NCBI RefSeq assembly: GCF_018320785.1
Contig: NC_054873.1
Span: 30,036,196 to 30,100,195 of the forward strand
Reading direction: 5' to 3'
Source of the DNA: Cheilinus undulatus
Taxonomy: Eukaryota; Chordata; Actinopteri; Labriformes; Labridae
DNA: 64,000 nt
The position numbers and the translations under genes were made by a program. Position 1 is the first letter of the stretch. Each line of letters starts with the position of its first letter. Shown in pieces: positions 17,701 to 32,700 of the stretch. Below the pieces are notes generated by a model that did no database searches, had not been told where the DNA came from, and saw nothing but the letters and a program-made list of their open reading frames with translations.

Positions 17701-20700
17701 TGAAGGATGAAGATAGACTGTCATTACTTACTGTAAACTCAACTGGAATATCCATGTTGAAGTTGTACGACTCCAGGAATCAGTCAAGGAATGGTTTACT
17801 TGTAAAGATAAGGCTGAGATCCAGGGGTTATATTTGTAAATGAAACACAAAAAAAATCAGCCAGTTATTTATCAAGTCACAGACTTTTGTGAAAAATTTG
17901 AAGAAAGGCCCTCCTCTGATTTTATGTTCGAAAGAACTGGATGAGAATGACATTCAAAGAAGTGTATTTTAGGACATAATGAGGATGTATGTTGATGGCT
18001 GACCTTTTGTATAGAATGTTGTCATAGTTAGCGTATGAATTATTAAGGGCAAAAACATGTTAGGAAAGATCTCAGGGATTTTTCGAACATTTATGAGAAT
18101 ATTCCCTAAAGGTGTTCCTGTGATATCATGTTAACAAGAATGAGAAAAATGCCCAAAGAGACAATATGAAAACATGAGGAGTTCAGTCATGGGATAATAA
18201 AGTTGAGGTTTAATTGGAAATGTGAGAAAACAAAAACAAACAAACAAAAAAACAGAATTAAACATGTCTTACTGCTCCTGCAGTTAAACAAGATTAATTC
18301 ATATTTAGATGGCTCAAATGCCACTCTTAATAATGTGAAATGTGCCATTCCTCAGTCATTCCAGTGTTTTCAAAGCTCCCTGTTGTGCTCACTGTCACAT
18401 TTTGTCCTTCCCTCAACTCCCACTGCAGTTTATTTCCTGTTGGAGAGAAACTTTTCCCTAAGGAACCATGAACAATTTCCTACAATCAAATTTTGGGGTT
18501 TCCTCCTTGACGATATACTGGGTTATAGGGTAAAAGAAGCTTGGGCTGGCTTGTAGAACTTGTCATTTCTGTCAGTTACAAGCAATGCCTGTCATTGATG
18601 TGGTTTATCACCACTCATACCGTTTCTTGCTCTAAATTAGCTCTCAACAAAGTTCTCAGTGTTATCCTTAAAACCAGCCTTTATATGGCCATCTTAGGGA
18701 GCCCCGCTTTAATTTGCCATTCTCACCAGGGAAGACTGAAGTTGCTGAATCTGTTTGTTAACATCTGCTGTTACAGATATGTTCTGTCTTTAAGATTTAA
18801 TTTTCTTTATGTGACTTGAACAAGTGAAATACACCTTCATTCTTAAAAGATTGCAGCCTATTATAATTTATTAGTGTAATTTTACCTCTGAACCTTAACT
18901 GGCCCTTTAAAAATTCACTACCTGAAAGAAAGTCCCTAAGAATGATTCCTATCTTGTTTCACATTCAGGTTTACTTTATACTTAAATGCTGTACTTGACT
19001 TAGAGTAATTACTAAAGACAACATTTTTGTTTGTATTGTCGGTGCTTTTCTTTAGAGGTACAGTAGGTCAAACTGAGAAAACTAGCAACATCTAACAGTC
19101 AGATTCTAGATTGCTTACTTGTTCACCCCTCCTGCTCGATAAGTCACAGTCATGACTTTCAAGGAAAAACAAACAAGTCATCCACAACAGACTCAAGTAT
19201 TTCAGTTTTTTGTCAATGGAAAACCTTTGGTGGTAGCATTTGCAACTTGGGGAATAAGTAAGGGATAATGCCCAATGAGGCCTCTGCTGTGCACCGGACA
19301 GTCCAGGCCTCTAAGTTGTCCATTAATCTCTGATAACTGGACACCTCCTCTGGCATTATCTTGCTTACGCCGTGGTCACTTGCTAGAGAAGATAACTAAT
19401 CAAAAACCACTAATTCACTATTTCATACATTTTGCATCAAAATAGAAAGTTTTTAAAAAGCAACAACTCTGTTTCCTTTGTAGTGCCTGAGGGCTTGACT
19501 AATTACTGGAATAGTCATTACAATCCCGTAGCATTCTTAGGAAATGTACTCCAGTAACTAGTCTGCTCACTAGGCTGGTAATGCTGTACTCACTGCCTGC
19601 CTTGGCAGGCTGGATAGCACCATAAAACTCCCACAGGGGATCATTCAGAAAATCAGCAGGGAAGTTTTCGTGCAAGGAAGTCTCTTAGTGTTTTTATTGA
19701 TCATTTAGTTAATTATTTTGTTTTGATTTCATCCTTCTGATCGTCACATTGATTCAAATCTTCCAGTGTTAACTCAGTCAAGTCAAGTTAAACGAATTAA
19801 AATGCATTTCTATTGTTTCCTTGTTTGGCCCATTAACTTCTACAATATTTTACACACTATACCTTTAAGAAGTTTTCTCTCTCCTCTGTGTCTCTTTTTG
19901 ACAGTTTATGATGGGTGGAAAGCTAAAGAGGGCAGTTTTCTCTCTCTGTTACAGCGCATCAGAAAAAGGGAAAAAATGTTTGGAAATATAGCTTGTACTT
20001 AGATTTTGAAGTAACATTTGCCATTTTTAAAAATTGTATACTTGGGGCCCTGGTAGCCTAGTGGTTATGTTGCATGCCCCATGAACAGAGGCTGTTGTCC
20101 AAGCTCAAATTCAGCCTGCGGCTCCTTTCCTACATGTCAGATGCTTTGTCGTGACTTTATCTCTGTCCTAAACATTGATGTAAACAAAGAGATCCATCCA
20201 GCGGAGCTCATGAGACTGTCTATGCAATAATCCTGATGTGAGATGGCATTGTGCTTGTCAGAGCCCCTCATCCTAGGGAGAAAATGTATCATGTCAACAC
20301 TCACCACCGTCATGTAGTGCAGCATGCGACCATCCACCCTCCCCTCATCAAACTGAGTCTTATACTGAGGCAAACCAATGTCATCCAGCCACCCTGACAG
20401 AAATAGGAAATGACAAAGTGCCATGAGAAGATTATCAGGCTTACAGTCACATATTTCAAAGTTTAACTAGTCAAAGTCTGTAGAAGGTTTTCAGTGACCA
20501 GCAGAGCTTTCATCACTTCATTCATGTTTTAGACTAGCAGCTTGTACTCACTGGTAACCCAGTTGTAGTCCAGCTTTCCCTTGTTGTCTTCCTCCTCTGA
20601 GCCAAGGGCCTGCAGAGCCAGCTGCAGCTTCTTCCTGTGTAGTGGGTGTTTGATGCCTAGCTCCTAGACATCCGCGAGAAAGGATTTAAGTCTTACTTAC

Positions 20701-23700
20701 ACAGAACATCCACATTGACTGTCTGTTAGCTCTAAACTTATTAAATTCTTCCACTTCATCTCACCCTCTCGAGGTCCTGCTGTGAGGCCTGTAGAAGCGT
20801 CTGACCAGAGGAGATCCATACACGGGCCATATTCACATAAAGGCCGAGACCCTGCTCCTGCAGCCAGTCACAAACTTGATTCTTTGACCAGCGTGCAAAG
20901 GGGGCATCAACATCACTGAAAAAAAGAGATCCAAACTGTCAAAAAACTATTTCTGCAGCCTTGGTAAAGGTGCACAACCAAATACAGGGTCTCTACATAC
21001 GTCCAAAAACCTAATTTAAGACCTTTGTAAACAGACGTAAACATGTTGGTGAAAATATTTCATCAATATGCCATGTGGGGATATTTATCATAACACATTT
21101 TTTAAGGTGTGCTACAATAAGGGTGGGCTGCACAAGTTTAAAGCAGCCGGTTTGATAGCCCAGATGTTAGAAAACCAGACTAGTGTTGTTCAACAATGAA
21201 GATTTTTTTGTTTTTTTAAATCACAGCAAGCGTTACAACATAAAACACAAGTTGATGTCCTCACCCAGGACCCTGATGAGTTGTGTTGTTTTTGTGGCTA
21301 TACGAGACTAAAAATAAATCGCTTATTACAGCTTTAAGACGCTTTATGGCTTTAAATTATGACTTTTAGACTTTTTAAGCCTTTTCAAGGATTGGCAGGA
21401 ACCCTGTAAATAAATAAATTAAAAAACTGTCATTATACTTCATGCATTTTTTAAGAATTACATGTTCCCTGAGTTTCATAAACTCATTACTCGAGTTGAA
21501 CGCACAGACTTACTTGTTGACTCGTTGAAGATCACGAGACCAGCCCAGTCTGGGTCCAGCTGTAGCTCGCACTCCACCTCTCTTGAACTCTCCTTCTGGT
21601 AGGTTGTCATCCAGATTAAAAGTTGTAGACTGACTCCTTTTCAGCCTAAAAAAATCACATTGATCAATACTATTTTTCAGATCATGTTCACAATTTTAAA
21701 AAGTGTATCACCTGTGATTGAACACTGACTGACACAATCACTGAAGAGTCACTCATTCGGAGTAATGAAGGGCCAAACTACTCATGCTATTGCATACTTA
21801 CTTTCCAAAGAGTTTCTTTATTCCTTTGGATTTTTTCCTGCTCTCAGGGGTCGTAGGGAGTGTGTGGGTGCTATCACTGTTTGAAGATCTCTGTGGAAGT
21901 CCAGCGAGGTCCAGATGATCAGTGCCCTGTCGCTCTGTTTCAGCTGTATGAAAAATGCCCACAGAAAATCATCAGCATCATTTAGGCACATGTCTGAGTA
22001 GACAGAGCTTCCACACAGGGTCGGTGCAGTGGCCAGGACCAAGATAGGCTGGTAGGTTGTGGTAATGGGCATTAGAGATAATACCCTCTTTAGTACGCAT
22101 GCATCAGACGTGGCTGGTGTCAAAGGCTGGAATAAAAATAGTTTTATTTAGCAGATAAAAAGGAAGCTCATTAGTTCTACCTACATATTTAATGCTTTCC
22201 AGATCCAAAATATTAAAATAATTTGATAATCTGGATCTTGATGCAGATTTGATAGAAGAGAAAAAAAACATGCAGTCACACAGACAAATCAACACACAAC
22301 AGACTGGCTGTATGTTGGTGGGTATGCTGTGGAACACAGAGTAAAGACAAGGGTGTGGTTGTTCAAGCACAGCAGCTACTAAAACACGAATGTGGTAAAA
22401 GATGGGAGCTGATTGGATGAGTTCAGAAAAGGCAGAGATGGACAATGACAGATATGTGTCCTTTGTTTCCTTCAGAGAATTCCTGCAGCCCTACGATGAC
22501 CTGAGGTCTATACTGTACCTAGCATCGGCGCACTTGCACTCCTGCTGCGGTCTTCATGTGGTACAAAGCACACACAACACACCACAGGATCCAACAGAAA
22601 AAAAAACACAACACAAAGGGCAGAGATTATGATTGAAATAACAACAGGATTGGAGAGGTGGAACAAACACAGACACAAATGTGTACAGTACACACAAAAC
22701 AGCACAAACACAGAAATGAAGGGCAAACGACAGCACAGAGCAGACTTCTGTAATTAAACAGAGACTGAAGTTTGCACTGTGGGCTGAAAATTAAGGTCTT
22801 GGTACATGAAGTATATTTCATGGGAGTGGCTTTGGTAAAAGAAACCACGGAGGAGAGAAAAACTCCAGTAAAATTTCACTCTCGAGTAAACAGGAGGAAA
22901 AACAGGGCTAGCTTGTTGTCAAAAAAGCATCATACACCGACTTCAGCACCTTGTGAATATCCTCATCCAGCTGCTGACTCATGTGGTTTGCTCTTACCGA
23001 GGTTGGGGGTGCTGGATGTTTTTTTGCCCCCACGGATCTTGAAAAATCCTTTTCCAAAAGAAGAACGAGCTTTTCTTGAGCCAAAGCTGTCATCCTGTGT
23101 GTTGGCGGGCAGGGTAGCAGAGGGACCCAGGGGTGGCTTTTCACTGATCCTACTGATTTCTTCACTTGTATCCTAAAACGAGCAAAACACATGATCGACC
23201 CTTTTATGGTTATTCTAACAGATTATTTGATTAGATTGTTTTCTACAATGCACAAATGCTAAAAACCTAAAAATGCATCTTGGCATCCAACTAAACACCC
23301 AAGGCAGATTTAGTGGCAGTATTCAAATAATGAATACAGTAAGTTATGAGGTGTATGTAAAAGCAGGTAACTGTGTTCACTCATAATGTACTTTTAGTAC
23401 TAGCCAAGAGTGATATTCTAAAGATGTGCCTTTATATCAACATATAAAACTTTTTATTTTCATATCAGTGAAGAATATACATACACAACATGAAATGCAT
23501 TAAAAAAGGTTATTAACACAGTGTGTGAAAGGCTGCATTTCAAAGACTTTAATTATGAGACAAAGAAGTGAAAGCTAAGTAAAGTTTATATCAACTTTCT
23601 GTTTTACATTCATGTTGTCACCTTCTCTCAGCATCCTTTCTCACATAGAATACATGATTTCTACCTTTTCAACACTGTTCCTATCCATCTGGTCCTGGCT

Positions 23701-26700
23701 GCCGGTCTTTGTGGTATCTTGGCTGCTGAAATGACAAACAACGACAATGCTCTCCTCACTCATAATATCGTGGTTGAAATAAGGAGCCTATTTCACAGGC
23801 ACATGACAAACAGCAAAGAATGCAGGATATGAACCACTGTCATTCACATTGTTCTTTTGTTTAACTTAATTGAGTCTCCGGAGACACTTCCTCACCATCT
23901 TTCGACAATACCAAAGTGAAAAAACAAATAGAAAACCTCCTTACACAAATAAGAGTAATAAAGAGTTAACTTAAAAACATTGAGATCATAGCACTATTTT
24001 AGTATCTTGTAAGTATGTCATACCCTAAATATTACCTTCCAAATACCAGTAATTCTGTTTAATGTCAAATTATATTTTAGTAGTAATGCAGAGTTCTCCA
24101 ACTAGAATAATATATATGTTTAAAGTCTCATGACTGATCTGTTTAAATCTCAAGTGCAATTATTTTTTACAAACTAAAAATCTCTGATAACTACAGTTAA
24201 TTGCAATTGATCTCCCTTTTTTGCCTTGTGAAATTCTACCGTTTAGCATTTAAAACAGTTTTAATGTCATTCTGGTTTTTGTGCTGTGTTAACCCAAGTT
24301 CAGACCAAGGATTTGCAATGCAACGAGACCATCTTAGAACCTTGCAGGAAACACTTGCAGTGTGTGAACTGAGATGCCACATCTTAAATCAAGCCTGCTG
24401 ATGGGGTTTCCTACAATTTGGTTTGTTAAACTGCCAGTGGCTGCTTTTTAGACACTGCAAGAACATCAGTGTGAAATGGGAAATGTTTTAATAGGCAAGT
24501 AATTGTAGAAAGAACAATATTTGGTGGTTATATTTGGCTTAATTTGTTGGTGTAAAACAAACGGCTTGAAGCAGATATCTCTGTCATAACAAGTCTGAGC
24601 TTGCAAAGCATTTTTAAGCTAATATGTGCCCTGAAATTGTGCTGACACACTATGATGATTATGACAAAGAGGAATAGTGATGAGCAGGAATGAAACAGCC
24701 TCATGTTACACATTATTATGATGATAAAAATACAGAAGAAACAGTAAATGTCCTTCAACTAATGTCCTTCATGTAAAGACAGAAAATTTGCACTGTAAAC
24801 TAAGAAAAAAAAACCCACTTTAATCTGAGAGACTAAGAGTCGTTGCCTTGAGAATGACACATTGTGTCTCTCTGTTGCAGTGGCGTGAACTTGTAGGCAT
24901 CCAGAATGTTGCAGAGCGGCCCGTCGCAATCAGTTATGAGTTTCAACTTGTCTTGTTGCAAATATTTGATCTGAACTGGACTTTAAACTTCCTGTTTGGA
25001 AACAGACCAGCCTTTAAGGAGTTTTAGGTGAACAAAGATTCTGGCATGAAATTAACCATGGAAAAAGAAACTTGTTATGGACTGAAAAAGAAAATAAAGG
25101 AACAGTGAAAAGGTAAACACTTGGTTACACATGGTGCAGATGGGTTTTGACTAGCCTGCTGAACTGTCTTTGAGTTTTAAGTGAAATGAGACATTAAGGA
25201 ACAGTGGTGTACTTATTTTACACCGTTGTGGTTGCAGGGAGATGCTGGAGTGGCTTAACCAAAGTGTGCTGAAAGGGTCAGCAATTGATGCACTAATTAT
25301 GGACCTTAATTGCATCATGAGAAATGCATTTATGCTGACAGCTCGACTATTAAGGTTACTTAAATCAGGAGAAAACACATTTGTATTGATTCTAGGGATA
25401 GATTTCTCCAACCGTGTCCCAATGGCACATGTACTTGTTTTCTCACCGTCTAAATGAATGTGTGAACATGCCAGTCAATGTCAGCAACTTCAGTACAAAA
25501 CCTTAGGGTCACACTGATCACTACATCACACCAGTAAAACATGCAACATTTTCTGGACATTATATTCATCCTGAAATTAGCAGTGACATAAAAATGATGA
25601 ATGCAAAAATGGCAGTAACTAAAAAGAAATTACTCCAATTTAATAGGAGTTAATGTTTGCTAAACCAGTTTTATGCGGTTGATTTTTCACCTTTCTAAAT
25701 CTTGAGGAGCAGATTCTGATACTTGTTCTGGATCTGACGGGCTCGGTGTGGGTGAAGGTTCCTGGCTCGCCTCATTAAGAGTCTCCAACTAAGCACAGAT
25801 GGGAGTGAGAAAAAACGGTGTTAAACGTAAAAGAATCTTAAACATTAGCTTGCGTTTTCTCCTAAAGCTATGAGAACACATCAGTCTGACACTTCACACA
25901 TTCTTCGAGACCTGACAAGAGGTGTTTATGAATTTATTCGATATGCACTTCAACACATCCCATAGGGACATTTAAAGAGTGTGCCATCATCAGTGTTTTA
26001 GCAAACATCTGACAGATTAATAAGATTTCAAGATTCTGTGAGGTTGCCATTAAAGACTTAAATCTTAAATAACCTTTTTTTATTGCACACATTACTTGTG
26101 ATTTGTAATCGCCTTTTGAGTATGCTGATTTACATGTAGACTCTTCTAAATGTGGGACACGTCAGAAAATGTTTCACAAACCTCGTCTGGACTCTTCCTT
26201 TTCAACTGTTCAACATCTGACACTGCAGGCTTTTCTGACTCCACAGACACAGCGCTGGTTGATATAGATAAAACAGCTCCCTCCAAGTGACTCTCAACAT
26301 GCTCCATGTCTTTGGATCTCTCTGGAGAAGACAATAATAAAAAAATGCAATTTAAAAGAATGTGTTATTCAGCATGGAAAATAAAAAATCTGCTAAATTT
26401 AGCATTGATCAAGCCGGATAAAGAGAGCTTCAGATCATAAAAGTTGTTTTAACAAATAATGAACAAAATAGTGACATAAGCTATGATACATATACAGCTC
26501 TGATGACAACAGATTCAATGTAAGAGCAGCCTTCAACTCATCAAACCAGTCTTCAGTCCTTTTCATACTGCATTTCAGCATTAGTGCCCGAAGCTCTGCA
26601 GTCATTACATCTTCAGACAAACATATTGATTCTGCAAGTGTGTGATACTTTGTGCCCCTGTCTGTTAATGCACATTCAATATGATAATGTGCGACCACTG

Positions 26701-29700
26701 TACAGTTGGAGCTCTCGCCTCTGTAACACCTCTGTTAATATCGCCCTGCTGAAGCCGGCACAGAAGGGAATCACTTTGTTCATTAATTACGCCTCCCTGA
26801 CACTGAGACGGCAAACATCACTGGGGTGAAAATTTCACACCCGTAACTGCGTCGTGATTCCGCCTTTAAAAGCAGCTGACGTTTTCCTCTATAGATAACA
26901 AATGAAGAACCAGTATTTGAGGGTTAAGTGAGGATTTTTCTAGCCTTCTGCTACTGTTAAAAAATGCATGTAAAAAGCATAAACTCTCTGGTGGCATTGC
27001 AATATATTGGTGGCATTTTCTGGGGTCTGTTTTTCTTTCTTTCTCTATGTTTAATCCTCAAATATTATTGTATAATAACATTATAATAATAATATAATTT
27101 GTAAATGCCCCCTTTGTTGTTTCCAAGCCTGACCTACTTTAGTACTTAAGTTTGATATAACATTTTCAAAATAACAACAACCACAACAACAATAAGAATA
27201 GTAGAAATAATAATAAGAGTGCCTGTTTAGCCCAGTTGCTGGAGCAGGCATCTATACACAGAGGCTATAGTCCTCAACGCACTGATCATGTGATCACTTC
27301 TTGGTTTCTCAGTGCATGTTTGGTGTTGTCCTATCAAACTGAGGCAAAAAAGCCCCAAAAACAAAACAAAATAAAATAATATAAAAACAAACAAAAAACA
27401 AATACACAACAATATGCTCTGTTAGAGGAGTTATCCAACCTTTCTTTCCTTGAACTGACATCACCATGTCTTGAACTTTCTTGTACCGTAGCAAGGACTG
27501 CTTCAGCTCCTCAATCTTACGATCCTGCAAAGTAAAGGAATGTGAAAACAACAGTGAGGATGATGACTAAGGATGAGAGTCAATATCTGTTTAGACGCAA
27601 ACAAATTAAAGCTTGTTGATCGTACCTTTTCTTCATTGGCTGCCATCAATGATTCTACTGCCTTTTTCATTCTCTGCACTTCCACATCTAGTGAGGAAAA
27701 TACAGTTTTAAAAACAAAAGAACTGAAGGGCTGTGTAATAATGCTGAGGGGATTTAACACTTTCTCAGCATACAGGCTGCAGCATTAGTGACGATCATTT
27801 ATGTAACAAAAGGCCACAGTTTGTTTTCTGAGAGTCCTTCACATACAGTGCTTAACAAATGTATTAGACCACCTGTCATATTTGTCTCAGAGACCATCCA
27901 GCATCATGAAGTGCTTTAATGCGGACTCTTTCATTTTCAGTGAGCTCTCCACGTTTTACCATTTTGAACAGGAATGAGGAATTTCAAACTGAATTCACCT
28001 TTTTACCCAAATTTGAGCCGGCTCATTGGGCTTCTCTGAGAAGTCAGAAATTCATCAAGCATAACATTCAACCACTAAAACTATTTTTTCTGTTCAGGAA
28101 TGCAAGTAAATAACTATAATTTGACATATTAATCAAGAAATATTAATGTGCTTTACTATTTTTTCAGTTTTTTTGTAAATCAGTAAATTTGAAAATTCAT
28201 GGATAACAATAATAATTATATTCTAGCATTAAAAATATCACTTGGGTCAAAGAGCTTCTACATATTGGTGTATTAACCATTGCAGAAAAATAAAAAAGGA
28301 TTTTAATAATTACCAATGCTGTTAATTTAGGGCAGCTGTGGCATAAACCTTACTTTGGTTAGGGTTAGAGTGGTCTAATAAATTTTTTAAGCACTGTAGA
28401 TCCAACATTTGGACTGTATATGATTGACAGATATAATTGATATTTCTCTGTCTGATCAGCTGTTTAACAAAACTCACTTCAGGAGAGCATATTTAGGTTT
28501 CAGAATATGCTCAGCAGCAATACTCAGTTCATTCTAACAAAAGTTTTTTTTCATTCTGGTGTCATTAAAAAATAAACCTTTTTGGCATGATTTTTAAAAT
28601 AAAACAAAATTCGGAGTAGTCAAAGCTGCTGAACTTGTTTGAATATAGTGATGTTTATCCCACATTTCAAACAGAATAAAGAAGTTTTAATGGCTACAAC
28701 CGTGGCCAGATCCTGAGTCATAATGCCAAGTCTGAGTACTGACATTGTTTGATATCTAGGAGAAGGATCAGTGACAGGAGACAGACACACTTTAAATAAA
28801 CAACTAACAACAAAGATGCCATCTCACGACACAGAACATGACAAGAACATTACAGGTTAGCAGTGCACACTGGGTGTTGGTGTGAGCGGGAGGTGGGGGG
28901 TTAGAGGGGAGGTATTGAGGGGTAGAGGAGGTATTTATTGTTGGATGACAAGAGGCAGGAGGATGAGCAAGCAGCCTGAGCAGTTATGACATTATACAAC
29001 TCATTCCTCATTCCTGTTGAACACACAAGGCAGAAATTCCTGTCTGGGACATTAAAAACACAGTTATATGACCTTTGGATGACCTTGGTTTTGTTCAGTT
29101 TTTAGGCAGAAAAAAAGTTTTACATGTTGGTGATGTGATGCTCCGCGGTCAGGTATTAACACTCCGATGGGTTATAATGGACAAGCAGAGTTCACATGGC
29201 TCATGCTCGTTCATGCAAACAAGGCTGCAGATGGGTGCGGTAATAAAGTGGGACAAAAAACACAAGCATAAAAACCCCCCTTACGTTTTTCTTTCAGCCT
29301 CTTTCTAAGAGTTTCATCTGGGTGAGAGACTAAACAGGACAAAAACGATTAATAAAATCACAGTTGTTTACAGATGATCACTTGAGAAGAACCAGCAGGG
29401 TTTCTTATCATATGGATAATATTGAACATCAAACATCTCTAGTATTGCTTGTGATTTGACGGTGTCTCCCACCTCTCTCTGTGGGATCTGCACTGCTCAA
29501 GGCACTGGATTTGAAGCCTGCCTCGTCCTGTAGTTGCCTCATCTCTCCATCTTTGCCCTCCAGCTGCCTCCTCAGTATGGCGAGCTCCTCCTGTCCAACA
29601 GAGGAGAACAGTGAGGATCAATCCTCCACAGATAAATGCTTCTGCACCCTGACTCCACACTTCAAACAAACCACAACACAAAGGTTCACAGGTGCTGACG

Positions 29701-32700
29701 TGGCGTACACCTGCTTTAAAGGGTAATAGTTGTGTGAGGTGGAAAGTGAGCACAGGGCTGAGGTGACAACAAATACAGAAGACTTTACGCCAAAACAAGA
29801 AACGCTTCAGCAAACAGAGGAGGAATCAAGCAAGGGGACAAATTATGGAAGTTTAATTGAGAATAACATTGGGAAAAAATGAATGAGTGGAACCTTTCAA
29901 AGAGGGAAAAACAGCACAGAAAAAGATAAAACTGCCAACTCTTGGCAAAAAAGAAGCCTAACAAATTATAGCATACCTGTGGTTAGAAAAACTGGTGCAC
30001 GCTTAATGAAATGGTAATGTTCTGTACTTGAGTTTTTGCATTTTCCTTTCTACACAGTACAACAAATTACATCATATCATTGTTTATGTAAGACAAAAAT
30101 ATTAGAGTAAAAACAAAAGTGAACTTTTTAAACCTTCTGAACACCAGGCTTTAGGACTTTCCACACAAAAATAAAAACAGAAGAGGAGCCAAAGGGTGAG
30201 GTCAAAAACCATAATCATACAGCAAGCAACACAATCATCCTGAGAAAGGCAAACCTTCATTGCCTGGAGTTTGTGTTCCTTCCTCTGTTTCTCATACTGC
30301 AACTGGCCCATTTTGATTTTCAGGCTAGAAAGCTTGGCCATTACCGACTACCAGCAGAGGAAAACAACCAAGGAAGAGAGAGAAAAACAGAGACGCAAGG
30401 AGTAGAATAGAGGAGGAGTCAGGCATTCATCAAAGTTGATCAGCCAAGATTTCAACCAAGACACTTTAAATCACACTTAAAAAAAGACACTGCTGACCCT
30501 AAATGAAGGGGCTGTTTTGTTTTGACAAAGACTCCCTTTTTAAAAGAGATAGGATAGGACATCCAATAGCCTGATTCCAAATGAAAACATTTTATCATGA
30601 TCCAATTACTATAAAACACAAAGTTTAAAGACAGCCAAAACAATCCTTAAGGTGGATTCAATTACATATGGAGCTGTTTTCAGAAACAGGGGAAGCAATG
30701 ATCCAGCACTGTGGTTGAAAACCTTTTTCTCCCCAGGCCTTCCTATTTGTTCCTAAAAAATCCTGAGTACCTACGCAAAAAATAGAGATACACTGCTGTC
30801 AAAAACTAATGTAGTTATAAACTGATTTAATATGTGAAATTACAAGGGTGTTTTAATAAGTAGGGTGAAATTTTTTAAAGGGAGAAAAAAAATAAAATCT
30901 TTTAACTCGAGACCTTTTAATACATCATCCAGTAAATGTAATTGTGCAAGTCTAATTTTAAAAAAGGACAGAGCAGCCCCTCCTCAGGCCCCCAGCTGGG
31001 AAGCAATGAGCATGCAGACTGGTTAGAAATCGGATTAGCGCAAACATTTTTTATCTAATCTTACAACAAAATTCTAGCAAGTGTTTGGATGCAGGACACC
31101 ATTCTTTCAAACACATTATAAAGAAGTCAAGAAAGTGTAAGAGGCGTTAGTCATGAAACTTTCTTTAATAAAAAAAGAAAACAGTTGAGCTACAACTCAC
31201 CTTTGTGGATTTAAGTTTCTTTTCATACTGTAGTTTTTCATTCTCCAGCTCTGTCAGTCTGTACCGAAGTTCATTTATTTCAAGTATCAAATCCTTGAAC
31301 AAAAAACAGAGATCATATCATAAAAGGGAGTGAAGAGTAACAAAACTCATCAAAATAGTAGTATTGTAGTATTTAAATACTGAATCTTTCTCATATAGAT
31401 GAAATGGAAGAGTTTTAATGCTAAAGCTCTTGATTTAAAGGGATAATATGAAACATTTTCATGTAAACATTGGTGAACTGATAGCACTGGTACGATTTTG
31501 TAAGACAAGAGCGGTTTAGAACTATTCTGATTAAGGGTTGCCCGACCCTACCCTAGTTCATCAGTACGATAACCAATATGCGTTTATTATGGCGTCCATA
31601 ACATTCTTAATTTGGCAAACATAAAACTGCATGATCTGTGTGTTCTGATGTGAGTGAGTGGCTTTTGGGGTGTGTAATTGTGCTGTCCCTATTGTCTGTA
31701 GGTTGAGAATCGAAGGATCCCAAAGGTTTAAAACACAAAGCCCTGTTGGCAGTCAGCTAACCTGACATACCAGATACACTGTTTGATACTGTATTGTATT
31801 GGCATATTTCCAATTCATCTTGAAAAGCTCCCATAGTAAGTGTTTGGAAAGGGCAGGACTTTTCCAAAATTCTCGAAAGGTAATTGGAAGAAGGTTCTAT
31901 CTGTCACATTCATGACGAGCCAATCAGAGACTACTTTGACCAGACAAGACAAAATGATGTTCTGTACATGCGCAACTCTTGAGCTGACAGGCTATCGCTG
32001 CCGTAGATTGTTAATGGTGGAGCTTCTCTGTGAATACAACTGATGCCAAGACCGGTCAGGAGACATACAAAAACATCTTCTCTGCCAAGACAGGCTTTCG
32101 GTGTGGTTCTCTGCTTTTGTTTTAAAAGGAAATGTGATCCAGTTCGATTAAAATGCCGCTTTCCTTCAGCTACATCTGCGCTAACAGCTATCGCAGCAGC
32201 AGCCACTGGATACAGCTGCAAACCCCCACTCATAAAAATCACAAACCTGCACCAAAGCAGACCAAGAGAAGAGCGAAATAATCTTTTGTGTCACGAAAAG
32301 CTTTCAGTGTTGCTGTCAACCCTCAGTCCAGTTCTGATAAAACTGCCGCTGTGGCTAAGTCCGAGCTCATCAGTCCACAAGCAGACATTGAATAAATCCA
32401 CTCACACAACAGCTAACCAACCCTTTTCCCCGTAACTATCACAAACTCATGCCCAGGCAGGTCAGCAGATAAGTAAAAACATCTTTCACATCATGAAGAG
32501 CTTTAAGTGTTCTTTTTATTATTGATTTTATACAGAACCGCTCTAGTAAAACTGACGGTATGCTAATGCTACATCCAAGGCAATCACCACATCACCACAG
32601 ACAATACAAACAGCTTTGAGTACATTTAAAACCCTCCAATAGTGCAACTCTGTATGTATGGTTCTAAAAGTATCATCACTCACGCAGACACATGCAGACC

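Noticed and set aside
32043-32435. 130-codon plus-strand open frame as a gene
   Set aside because: It falls inside the suspected hAT-like repeat, and its composition and lack of any domain suggest chance.
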